A stretch of 64,000 bases of DNA, from contig JBMOOM010000050.1 in the NCBI GenBank assembly GCA_049323275.1, positions 1 through 64,000 on the forward strand, in the 5' to 3' direction. Made by a program: the position numbers and the translations under genes. Below the pieces are notes generated by a model, which worked only from the letters and a program-made list of their open reading frames with translations, was not told the origin of the DNA and ran no database searches. Within the stretch, counting starts at the first letter, position 1. Each line of letters starts with the position of its first letter. Shown piece by piece: positions 24,113-32,090 of the stretch. Origin of the DNA: Taklimakanibacter sp049323275 (GTDB lineage: Bacteria; Pseudomonadota; Alphaproteobacteria; Rhizobiales; Aestuariivirgaceae).

Positions 24113-25915
24113 TCACATATGCTGTTCGAGCGCGCGGCCGGCCGAATACTCGGCCTGTTCCTTGTTGTAATAAGCGGGTGAGGGGAAATCCCACCAGCCG
24201 GTGACGAAGGGGCCTGCCGCGTCGCGTGACGTCGTGACCTCGACCAGCGCCGGGGCGCTGCAATCCAGCGCCTTCTTCAGCGTCTTTTCGAGCTCGCCCG
24301 ACTCCTCGACCTTCCAGGCCTCCATGCCGAAATTCTTCGCCACTTCCGCGATATTGGCCGAATAGGGTTCGCCATTGCCCTTGTGGTGATTGAACTCGCT
24401 GGCGATGTGGCGGCCCATGAATTTGCGCTGGCCGCCGCGGATCGACATGTAGCCGCGATTGTTCTGGACCAGGAACACCGCCGGAATGCCGTTCATCACC
24501 GCGGTGCCCATTTCCGGCAGCGACATCATGAAGTCGCCGTCGCCGACCACCGCCACGACCTGACGGTCGGGCTGCGCCAGCTTGGCGCCCAGCGCCGCCG
24601 GCACCGCCCATCCCATCGGCGAGAAGGATCCCGAGGTGATGTGGGTGCGCGGTTCATAGACCGGGAAAGTCTGCTTGACCGCGCCTTGCGTATTGCCGGA
24701 GCCGGCCAGGATGATGCCGCTGCGGTCCATCACCTTGCGCAGCGCGCCGAGCGGGCGTTGCGAGGTGAAGGGGGCCTCATGCGAGTCACGCCGCGGCGCC
24801 AGCATCGCTTCCCATTCGGCCTTGGCGGCGCGGATATCGGCCAGGAATTTCTCGCGGCGCGCCAGAGCGCGGGCCGATTGCTGGTCGGAGATGGCGGCGA
24901 TGAGCGCTTCCAGCGTGGCGCGCGCATCGGCGACGATGCCGACTTCGGTCGGATAGTTCTTGCCGATCTCATGATGGTCGAGATCGATATGGATGAGCTT
25001 GCCGGGAGGGATCGAAAAGCTCGTGCCTTTCCGGTAGCTCGACGCCGACCAGTCGGTGAAGCGGCAGCCGACCGACATGACGACATCGGCGCTGGCGGTG
25101 ATCTTGTTGCCGCACGACGTGCCGGTCTGGCCGACGGCACCGATCGCCAGGGGATGATCCTCCGAAATGGCGCCCTTGCCATTCCAGGTGGAGGACACCG
25201 CGGCGCCGACCTTCTCGGCGAGCACGGTCAGCGCGGCGGAAGCATTGGAGGAGATGGCGCCGCCGCCGGCGACGATCACCGGGCGTTCGGCAGAGAGGAG
25301 GAGAGCGGCCGCCTTCTCGACCGCGACCGGGTCGGGATAGGCGACGCCGACCGCCATGCGGTGGGCGAGGGGATGGATCTCGACGTCGGCGGCTTCGGTC
25401 TGGATGTCCATCGGCACTTCGACATGGACGGGCCCCGGACGGCCCGACAGCATGGTGTTGAAGGCGCGGTGCATGATGAAGGGCAATTCGTCGACGCGGC
25501 CGGCCTTGTAGGCGCGTTTGGTCACCTGCTCGGTGATGCGGGGGAAGGCGTTCTCCTGCTGGCGCTCGAGCTCCTGCATCACGCCATGGCCCTTCATGTG
25601 GGTGGCGGGGCCGCCCGAGACGTAGAAGGCCGGGATCGAGTCGGTGTAGCAGGTGGCGAGGCCGATGATGGTGTTGGTGGCGCCGGGGCCGATCGAGGTC
25701 GAGCACGCCATCGGCCGGCCGCCGGCGCGGAAATAGCCGTCCGCCATATGCACGGCGCTCTGCTCGTGCATCACCTGGATGAAGGGGATCTGCGAACCCT
25801 CTTCGAGGAAGGCGTCGAACAGCGACCAGATGCCGTGTCCGGGCACGCCCGCCACATAGTCGACGCCATATTGCTTGAGCGCGCGCGCCACGATCTGTCC
25901 GCCGGTGAGCTTCAT
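24113..25915 (-). CDS. Thiamine-diphosphate-dependent enzyme, acetolactate synthase-like
   Basis: 600-aa three-domain ThDP enzyme. The catalytic glutamate lies in QVMHEQSAVHMADG, and the ThDP/Mg motif runs from VVGDGDFMMSL to QNNRGY. The N-terminal turn VPGHGIW differs from the FGYPGG turn of biosynthetic acetolactate synthases. No small regulatory subunit gene is present. Start at 25915 has GGAGAGG upstream and removes an unlikely N-terminal extension. First gene of the minus-strand operon, with a TGCGAAATTGT motif about 90 nt upstream. A C-C ligase, lyase or ring hydrolase (IolD-type chemistry) in catabolism is plausible. Confidence 0.83.
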   Translation of the reverse strand: MKLTGGQIVARALKQYGVDYVAGVPGHGIWSLFDAFLEEGSQIPFIQVMHEQSAVHMADGYFRAGGRPMACSTSIGPGATNTIIGLATCYTDSIPAFYVSGGPATHMKGHGVMQELERQQENAFPRITEQVTKRAYKAGRVDELPFIMHRAFNTMLSGRPGPVHVEVPMDIQTEAADVEIHPLAHRMAVGVAYPDPVAVEKAAALLLSAERPVIVAGGGAISSNASAALTVLAEKVGAAVSSTWNGKGAISEDHPLAIGAVGQTGTSCGNKITASADVVMSVGCRFTDWSASSYRKGTSFSIPPGKLIHIDLDHHEIGKNYPTEVGIVADARATLEALIAAISDQQSARALARREKFLADIRAAKAEWEAMLAPRRDSHEAPFTSQRPLGALRKVMDRSGIILAGSGNTQGAVKQTFPVYEPRTHITSGSFSPMGWAVPAALGAKLAQPDRQVVAVVGDGDFMMSLPEMGTAVMNGIPAVFLVQNNRGYMSIRGGQRKFMGRHIASEFNHHKGNGEPYSANIAEVAKNFGMEAWKVEESGELEKTLKKALDCSAPALVEVTTSRDAAGPFVTGWWDFPSPAYYNKEQAEYSAGRALEQHM

Positions 25916-25996
25916 GGGATTCAACCTCTCCTCTCCTGCCGGGCTTAGGGATGATGCCCGCTTCAGCATCGAGTTTCCGGAAAAGGGCAGCGCGTG

Positions 25997-26007
25997 ACAA
26001 TTTCGCA
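25997..26007 (-). promoter_or_regulatory. TGCGAAATTGT motif, copy A
   Basis: On the minus strand TGCGAAATTGT lies between the divergent ThDP-enzyme operon and the XRE-type regulator. The same 11 bases recur at 27919-27929 and 30856-30866, each in a promoter region of this island. Candidate operator for the regulator at 26075. Confidence 0.55.
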
Positions 26008-26074
26008 CGCACTTGATTACTGAAGCGCCTTAGCGCATGTTGTGCGCCACCTCGCGTCAGGATTGCCGGGACAA

Positions 26075-26899
26075 ATGGAACAGCCTTCGGATCAGATCGT
26101 CAATTTTGCCGCGAATCTGCGTCTTCTCTGCGAGCGCCAGGGCTCGATTTCGGCGGTTTGCCGCAAGATCAATCTGAACCGCCAGCAATTCAACAAATAT
26201 CTGTCCGGGCTGCATATGCCCTCGTCGCAGAATCTGCGCCAGATCGCCAATTTCTTCGGGCTCAGCGTACCGATCCTGTTCACCGATCATGCCGAATTCC
26301 GCACCCTGGTCGAGGGAAATTTCTTCCACGCGATGGAGACGGTGCGCGCCTCGCCCGAGCTCAACCGCTTCATCGAGAACATGATCGTCGAATCGAGCGC
26401 CGATCATAAGGACATATTGGGCGTCTATGACCGCTACCAATATTCCTCGATCTACAAAGGCTTCGTGCTGCGCTCGGCGCTGTGCATCTACAAGAACCGC
26501 GAGTTCCTGCAGCATTATTACATCGAGCGCTTCCCGAGCCATGACGACCCGACCAAGACCGAATATGTGTTTAAATATTACGGCTTCGTCTTCCCCGTCG
26601 CCGGGCGGCTGTTCACCGTCGACTTCGAGGGCATCCAGAACAACGAGATGACCTTCGGCGTCTTCGCGCCGGTCAAGCGCAGCTCCAACAATTTCATGTT
26701 CGGCATCGGCAGCGGCATCGCCGCGACGATGTTCCGCCAGCCCTATTCGACCAAGGTGGCGCTGCATTATCGCGGCCCCGGCCTCATCACGCGTGAGCAT
26801 CTCGACAAGCTGACCGTGCTCGACCGCGGCGACCCGTCCATCCCCCGCGAAGCGATGCAGTTTCTGGGCGATGCGTCCGAGATGATTCATCTGGGGTGA
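26075..26899 (+). CDS. XRE-type helix-turn-helix regulator with C-terminal sensor-like domain
   Basis: 274 aa. Residues about 8-68 form an XRE-like HTH (NLNRQQFNKYLSGLHMPSSQNLRQI). The remaining 200 residues are unlike any sensor I recognise; they are rich in aromatic residues (RYQYSSIYKGF, VFKYYGFVF) and may bind a small ligand. The ATG at 26075 is chosen because it places the HTH at the N-terminus; a GTG at 26042 is possible. It is divergent from the ThDP operon and upstream of the isomerase and importer genes, so it probably controls the whole island. Confidence 0.75.
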   Translation: MEQPSDQIVNFAANLRLLCERQGSISAVCRKINLNRQQFNKYLSGLHMPSSQNLRQIANFFGLSVPILFTDHAEFRTLVEGNFFHAMETVRASPELNRFIENMIVESSADHKDILGVYDRYQYSSIYKGFVLRSALCIYKNREFLQHYYIERFPSHDDPTKTEYVFKYYGFVFPVAGRLFTVDFEGIQNNEMTFGVFAPVKRSSNNFMFGIGSGIAATMFRQPYSTKVALHYRGPGLITREHLDKLTVLDRGDPSIPREAMQFLGDASEMIHLG

Positions 26900-27018
26900 A
26901 TCTGACGCACTGCGACGCAAATTCCGCGTTGAATCACGCCAATAAACCGGCGGTCGCGCAATGGTGCGCAACATGCGCCCGACCTATGGTCGGGCGGCCG
27001 GAACAGTGAGAAATCCCG

Positions 27019-27870
27019 ATGACCATCAGCACCATGATGCCGTTTTCGAATGTGGCGCATCTCGCCTTCGACGACAAATTGAAGGCGGCGCGGCTGGCTG
27101 GCTTTACCGAATTGTCGCTGATGCCGATCGAAGTCGAGCGTTTCCTGGCCGGTGGGCTTTCCTTCGTCGATATGAAGGCGAAGGCGGCAGATCACGGCGT
27201 GCGCATCACCAGACTCGACCCGCTCAACACCTGGCCACGCCTGTGGCGGCCCGACAATATGGATGAAGCCTATATCCGGACCGTCGACACGACGCCCGAT
27301 GCTTTCTTCAGGCTGGCTGACGGGCTCGGCATCTCGGCGATGAGTCTCAATGCGACCTTTCCCAAGGGCGCCATGCCGGTGGCCGAGATCACCGAGCATT
27401 ATGCGAATATCTGCAAAAGGGCGCGCGAGCACGGCCTTGTCTGCGACCTCGAATTCATTCCGCTGTGGGGCGTGCCGACCCTCGATCTCGCCTGGGAGAT
27501 CGTCAAGGGCGCCAATGCGCCCAATGGCGGCCTCGTCTTCGACGTCTGGCACTTCGTGCGCGGCGGCTCGAAAGCCGATCTGCTGCGCGAGATTCCGGGC
27601 CATCTCATCCACTGCGTGCAGCTCAATGACGGCCCGCTCGTCCTGCCGGAAGGCGTGTCGATCAAGGACGATTGCTATAACCGCTTCTTCCCGGGCGGCG
27701 GCGAATTTCCCAATGTGGAGCTCGTCCGCATCCTCGCCGGGACAGGCGGGCTCAATGGCGTCGGCCCGGAAGTTTTCTCGCCGATGCTGGCGAAAATGAG
27801 CGTCGAAGAGGTCGCGCGCAAATCGGCGGATTCAGTCGCCAGTGTGCTGCGCGCCGCCGGCGTGATTTGA
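27019..27870 (+). CDS. Sugar phosphate isomerase/epimerase (TIM barrel, IolE/IolI-like superfamily)
   Basis: 283 aa in the xylose-isomerase-like TIM-barrel superfamily. Likely metal ligands are the Glu of DLEFIPLWG, the Asp and His of FDVWHFVRGG and the polar pair in HCVQLNDG. This superfamily includes inosose dehydratase, inosose isomerase and tagatose epimerases. It lies 119 nt after the XRE gene and 167 nt before the importer permease. With the ThDP and Gfo/Idh/MocA enzymes on the other strand, it makes a set reminiscent of cyclitol breakdown. Exact reaction unknown. Confidence 0.8.
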   Translation: MTISTMMPFSNVAHLAFDDKLKAARLAGFTELSLMPIEVERFLAGGLSFVDMKAKAADHGVRITRLDPLNTWPRLWRPDNMDEAYIRTVDTTPDAFFRLADGLGISAMSLNATFPKGAMPVAEITEHYANICKRAREHGLVCDLEFIPLWGVPTLDLAWEIVKGANAPNGGLVFDVWHFVRGGSKADLLREIPGHLIHCVQLNDGPLVLPEGVSIKDDCYNRFFPGGGEFPNVELVRILAGTGGLNGVGPEVFSPMLAKMSVEEVARKSADSVASVLRAAGVI

Positions 27871-27918
27871 GCAAGGCTATGCAGTCGGCGCTTCATATCG
27901 CGTCAGGAATCACTCTTT

Positions 27919-27929
27919 TGCGAAATTGT
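27919..27929 (+). promoter_or_regulatory. TGCGAAATTGT motif, copy B
   Basis: Exact copy of the 11-base motif in the 167-bp gap before the importer permeases, about 110 nt upstream of the ATG at 28038. Its presence suggests the importer has its own promoter under the same regulator. Confidence 0.55.
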
Positions 27930-28008
27930 GAGATGCGCCGTTCCGCGTGACTATCCGCCACCAATGAGCGGGGCTGGAGCCCTGTCGGACCCTAGGGAGT
28001 GGCGAAGG

Positions 28009-28041
28009 ATGACGGTCGACTACGACGGACTACCGGCATGA
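28009..28041 (+). CDS. Possible 10-codon leader peptide overlapping the permease start
   Basis: ATG at 28009 encodes MTVDYDGLPA and stops at 28039-28041, overlapping the permease ATG at 28038 as ATGA. GAAGG and AGGGAG lie just upstream. It could couple translation into the permease gene, whose own ribosome site is weak. A chance frame is also possible. Confidence 0.25.
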   Translation: MTVDYDGLPA

Positions 28042-28913
28042 GCCTGTCCAAGCCAGTGACGGGTTCTCTGCTCTCCGCGCCCACCGTCCTCTATATGGCG
28101 GCGTTCTTCATCGTCCCGAGCCTCATCCTCTTCGCCTACAGTTTCTGGTCGGCGGCGTCCTATCAGGTCGTGCCGGATTTCGTGCTCAAGAACTATCTGG
28201 GCTCGCTCGCCTCGCCGCTCTTCTGGAAGGTGACGTTCAACGCCATCACCATCGGCCTCTCGACCGCGGCGATCACCCTCATCCTGGCCATCCCGGTGGC
28301 CTACTACCTCGTTTATGTCGCGCGCTCGCAGACCATTCTCTATCTCATTCTGCTGACCTGGTTCTCGAGCTATCTGGTGCGCATCTATGCCTGGCGCACT
28401 TTGCTCGGCACCAATGGCGTCCTGAACACGGTGCTCCTGCAACTCGGCATCATCGATCACCCGGTCAGCGCCTTCCTGTTCAGCTCCTTCGCCGTCACCA
28501 TCACGCTGGTCCACATCTATCTGCCTTTCTGCATCCTGCTGGTCGTCGCCTCGCTCAGCGAAATCAAGCGTGACCTGATCGATGCGGCGCGCGATCTCGG
28601 CACGTCGTCGATCGGCGCCTTCTGCAAGGTGATCGCGCCCAATGCCGCCACTGGCCTGATCGGCGCCTTCATGCTGACCTTCATCCTGGTGGCGGGCGAC
28701 TATGTCACGCCGCAGATGCTGGGCGGCTCCTCGGGGCAGACCACCGGTCTCCTGATCGCCGACCAGTTCCGCAAGACCGGCAACTGGCCGCTCGGCGCGG
28801 CCCAGGCCTTCCTCATGTTCCTGGTGTCGCTCGCCATCTATTTCGGGCTCATCGCCATGGGCCGGATGACCGGCCTCGTCGTCCATCGCCCGCGCAAGAA
28901 AAAGGAGGCGTGA
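28038..28913 (+). CDS. ABC transporter permease, PotB-like
   Basis: 291-aa inner-membrane permease with about six hydrophobic segments. The coupling loop is DAARDLGTSSIGAFCKVIAPNA. Start at 28038 was chosen because the hydrophobic region begins soon after. A GTG at 27999 would add a charged N-terminus of 13 residues. The next permease starts immediately after its stop, with AAGGAGG inside the end of this gene. Homologues transport spermidine/putrescine; here the ligand is probably the island's carbon source. Confidence 0.88.
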   Translation: MSLSKPVTGSLLSAPTVLYMAAFFIVPSLILFAYSFWSAASYQVVPDFVLKNYLGSLASPLFWKVTFNAITIGLSTAAITLILAIPVAYYLVYVARSQTILYLILLTWFSSYLVRIYAWRTLLGTNGVLNTVLLQLGIIDHPVSAFLFSSFAVTITLVHIYLPFCILLVVASLSEIKRDLIDAARDLGTSSIGAFCKVIAPNAATGLIGAFMLTFILVAGDYVTPQMLGGSSGQTTGLLIADQFRKTGNWPLGAAQAFLMFLVSLAIYFGLIAMGRMTGLVVHRPRKKKEA

Positions 28914-29702
28914 ATGCTGCTGCGTCTCATCGTCTGGACCATTCTCGCATTCCTGGTGGCGCCGCTCGTCATCATCGTGCTGTTCAGCTTTCACGCCTCG
29001 GCCTCGCTCTCCTTTCCCTTCGCCGGCTTCAGCCTGCGCTGGTATCAGGAGATCTTCGGCAATGCGCAGCTGGCCGGCGCCGTGATGAAGAGCCTGACCA
29101 TCGCCTTCTTCACCGCCCTGATCACGCTTGCTCTCGGCGCTTCCGCTTCCCTCGGCTGGCTGCGGCTCGACCGCATCGGCCGCGCCGTCATCGAGGCCAT
29201 GTCGGTCACGCCGATCGCGCTGCCGGGCTTGTTCGTCGGCGTGTCGCTGCTCGTGCTCTTCGCCCAGGCCGGCATCCGGCTCTCGACGCTCACCATTGTG
29301 ATCTCGCATGTGGTCATCGCCTTGCCCATACTCATCGTCGCGATGAAGGCGCGGCTCGCTCTGTTCGATCCCTCGCTCGAGGAGGCGGCCCGCGATCTCG
29401 GCGCCAGCCAGCGCCAGACCTTCGCGCGGGTGACCTTGCCGCTCATCGCCCCGACGCTCATCTCCTCGGCGATCCTCGCTTTCGCCGTGTCCTTCGATGA
29501 GTTCGTGGTGACGTCCTTCGTCGCCGGCACCGAGACGACCCTGCCCATGTATATCTGGTCGATGATGCGGCGCACCGTGACGCCGATGGTCAACGCCATC
29601 TCAACGCTCGTTCTCCTGTTCTCGGTCGGCATTCTTATGGGCGCCTGGCTCATCGGCCGCTTGCGCCGCCAGTCCGCCATTTCCGCCCGCGCCGAATCGT
29701 AG
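28914..29702 (+). CDS. ABC transporter permease, PotC-like
   Basis: 262-aa second permease. Coupling loop: EEAARDLGASQRQTFARVTLP. AAGGAGG at 28903-28909 gives a strong ribosome site 4 nt before the ATG. The C-terminus has a conserved PotC-like stretch, FAVSFDEFVVTSFVAG. Gap to the ATPase is 11 nt. It forms the membrane channel with the preceding gene. Confidence 0.9.
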   Translation: MLLRLIVWTILAFLVAPLVIIVLFSFHASASLSFPFAGFSLRWYQEIFGNAQLAGAVMKSLTIAFFTALITLALGASASLGWLRLDRIGRAVIEAMSVTPIALPGLFVGVSLLVLFAQAGIRLSTLTIVISHVVIALPILIVAMKARLALFDPSLEEAARDLGASQRQTFARVTLPLIAPTLISSAILAFAVSFDEFVVTSFVAGTETTLPMYIWSMMRRTVTPMVNAISTLVLLFSVGILMGAWLIGRLRRQSAISARAES

Positions 29703-29713
29703 AGGTAGAAGCC

Positions 29714-30802
29714 ATGAAAGCTCCGACACCCATCATCGAGATCCGTGACGGCAAGAAGAGCTTCGGGGCCTTCGTGGCGCTGGAGAACATCAATCTCACC
29801 ATCCATGAGGGCGAGATCCTGACGCTGCTCGGGCCGTCGGGCTGCGGCAAAACCACCTTGATGCGCCTGATCGCCGGCTTCGAGGGCCTCACCTCCGGCA
29901 GCTTGCGCGTCAGCGGCGAGGATGTCGCCGCCGTGCCGCCGGAGCGCCGCCCGGTCAATATGGTGTTCCAGCGTTACGCGCTGTTCCCCCATCTCGACGT
30001 TTTCGAGAATGTCGCTTTCGGACTCAAGGTGAAGGGGCTCTCGAAGCCCGAGGTCACCGAGCGGGTGAAGCGCATGCTGCATATCGTGCAGCTCGAAAGC
30101 CTCGCCAACCGCTATATCGACGAATTGAGCGGCGGCCAGTGCCAGCGCGTGGCGCTCGCCCGGGCGCTGGTCAACGAGCCCAAGGTCCTGCTGCTCGACG
30201 AGCCTTTGGCCGCGCTCGATCTCAAGATCAGGCAGCATATGCTGGCCGAGATGAAGCGCATCCACGCCGAAACCGGCGCCACCTTCATCTATGTCACCCA
30301 TGACCAGGACGAGGCGATGATCCTCTCCGACCGGGTGGTGCTGATGGAAAAGGGACGTATCGTCCAGATCGACCGGCCGGAAGACATGTATGCGCGGCCC
30401 AAGAGCCTGTTCGCCGCGAAGTTCCTGGGCGAAACCAACCTCTTCGAGACGGCGGTCGCCGACACAGGCGCCCAGGGCACGCTGGCGAAGACCGCCTCGG
30501 GCATCGGCTTTCTCAGCCGCAATGGGGCGGGCCACAAGGCGGGCGACAAGGTCGTCGTGTCGATCCGTCCCGAATCCTTCAGCTTCGCCGACAATGACGA
30601 AGGTTCGGCGCAGAAAGCGCAGGGCCAGGTCGAGGATGTCGTCTTCATCGGCAGCCGTTCCTTCTACACGGTCCGGCTCGATGATCAGGCCAAGATTCGC
30701 ATCCAGGTTCAGCGCAATGGCCGGGCGAAGCTGCCCGAGCCCGGCAATCGCGCGACGATTTACTGGGATGCCGACAATGTCGTGATGCTGCCGCAGGGCT
30801 GA
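29714..30802 (+). CDS. ABC transporter ATP-binding protein, PotA-like
   Basis: 362-aa ATPase: Walker A GPSGCGKT at 40-47, Walker B LLLLDEPL, THDQDEAM switch and a TOBE-type C-terminal domain. The signature reads LSGGQCQR, with a cysteine where most relatives have Q, R or K; this should be tolerated. The ribosome site is AGAGGTAGAAG. The binding-protein gene follows after 130 bp that contain another TGCGAAATTGT motif. Confidence 0.92.
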   Translation: MKAPTPIIEIRDGKKSFGAFVALENINLTIHEGEILTLLGPSGCGKTTLMRLIAGFEGLTSGSLRVSGEDVAAVPPERRPVNMVFQRYALFPHLDVFENVAFGLKVKGLSKPEVTERVKRMLHIVQLESLANRYIDELSGGQCQRVALARALVNEPKVLLLDEPLAALDLKIRQHMLAEMKRIHAETGATFIYVTHDQDEAMILSDRVVLMEKGRIVQIDRPEDMYARPKSLFAAKFLGETNLFETAVADTGAQGTLAKTASGIGFLSRNGAGHKAGDKVVVSIRPESFSFADNDEGSAQKAQGQVEDVVFIGSRSFYTVRLDDQAKIRIQVQRNGRAKLPEPGNRATIYWDADNVVMLPQG

Positions 30803-30855
30803 CTGTCGCACTCTGAAGCAGGAGATGCACAAGGGAGCGCCGACAATCTGGCCTT

Positions 30856-30866
30856 TGCGAAATTGT
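30856..30866 (+). promoter_or_regulatory. TGCGAAATTGT motif, copy C
   Basis: Third exact copy, 67 nt upstream of the binding-protein ATG at 30933. It implies a separate regulated promoter for the binding protein and the two enzymes behind it. CCGCCACCA follows copies B and C, at 26 and 11 nt from the motif ends. Confidence 0.55.
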
Positions 30867-30932
30867 CCAGCCAATCCCGCCACCACATAATCCGCCTACT
30901 GAACGTCAACCAGAAACCTATGGGGAGTTGAA

Positions 30933-32081
30933 ATGAAGACCATCTGGTCACCCGAACAAATCATGCAGGCCGCCGCGATGAATCGCCGGTCCTTCCTGGG
31001 CGGCGCCGCCGCCGTGGCCGGCGGCCTGGTCGCCGGTCCCTTCCTTCCCAATGCCGCCTTGGCCGCCGCGTCCGGCGACATGCAGATCATGGCCTGGGAA
31101 GGCTGGGAGCTGGTCGACGAGCTCAAGGACTGGCGCGAGAAGAACAATGTCTCCATCGAAGTGAGCGCCATGGGCAATCAGGACGATGTGACCAACAAGT
31201 TCAACATGCCCAATCCGCCGGCCTTCGATGCCGCCGAATATAATCAGGGCTATGCCGATCTCTATATCGACGTGATCAAGATCACCAAACCCTTGGACAA
31301 GGCGAAGCTGTCCAATTACAGCGCCGACAATCTCTTCGACGTCTTCTATGACAAGCCGACCTGGTATCGCGACGGCAAGCTGCATGGCGTGCCTTATGCC
31401 TGGGGTCTCAACACCATCGTCTACAATCCGGCGAAGATGGAGAAGCCGACGTCCTATCAGGATCTGCTCAAGCCCGAGCTCAAGGGCAAGATCGTGCTGG
31501 TCGACGATACGCTGGTCACCTGGCCGGTGGCGGCGACGCTCGCCGGCTTCGGCGGCAAGTTCCCCAACCTGACGAAAGAGGAGATGGCGCAGACCTTCGA
31601 GCATCTGAAGCAATATCGCGCCCAGGCCCGCCTCATCAGCCTGACTTACGGCGACGTCGTCTCGCTGATGGTGTCGGGCGAGGTTCTCGCCTGCTTCGCC
31701 GGCTGGACCGGCATTCCGACCGAGACCGCCAAGCAGGGCGTCAAGACCGAATATACGATCCCCAAGGAAGGCGCCGCCACCTGGTGCGACGCCTGGTTCA
31801 TGCCGCCGTCCGTCGACAACGAAGAGACGGCCTATGAATTCTGCAATCTGGCGATCTCGCCGGAAGTGCAGGCCAAGATCGCGACCCGCAATGCCGCCGG
31901 CGTCGTGTCGTCCAAGGCGGTCGAGCTCCTGCCGCCCGAGACCAAGGCGCTGTTCGATTATTCCGATGTCGACGGCATCTTCAAATCCTCGCCGCTGCTC
32001 GGCATCCCGCCGCTCGAATCGGCGGAGCACGCCACCTATGCCGACTGGGTCGCGGCCTGGAACGAGTTCAAGGCGGGCTGA
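30933..32081 (+). CDS. ABC transporter periplasmic substrate-binding protein, PotD-like, Tat-exported
   Basis: 382-aa binding protein. Tat motif NRRSFLGG lies at 17-24, followed by an alanine-rich hydrophobic stretch and a cleavage site near ALAAA around 44. The mature fold is that of PotD/PotF-type proteins (VPYAWGLNTIVYNP). GGGGAG lies just before the ATG. It is placed after, not before, its permease and ATPase genes, with its own promoter signal, and leads directly into a GMC oxidoreductase (9 nt gap). Confidence 0.9.
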   Translation: MKTIWSPEQIMQAAAMNRRSFLGGAAAVAGGLVAGPFLPNAALAAASGDMQIMAWEGWELVDELKDWREKNNVSIEVSAMGNQDDVTNKFNMPNPPAFDAAEYNQGYADLYIDVIKITKPLDKAKLSNYSADNLFDVFYDKPTWYRDGKLHGVPYAWGLNTIVYNPAKMEKPTSYQDLLKPELKGKIVLVDDTLVTWPVAATLAGFGGKFPNLTKEEMAQTFEHLKQYRAQARLISLTYGDVVSLMVSGEVLACFAGWTGIPTETAKQGVKTEYTIPKEGAATWCDAWFMPPSVDNEETAYEFCNLAISPEVQAKIATRNAAGVVSSKAVELLPPETKALFDYSDVDGIFKSSPLLGIPPLESAEHATYADWVAAWNEFKAG

Positions 32082-32090
32082 CGCTTTTCC

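Noticed and set aside
29045..30886. 613-codon minus-strand frame opposite permease and ATPase genes
   Set aside because: Opposite strand carries Walker motifs and a permease with correct starts and overlaps; the antisense translation has no recognisable domain.
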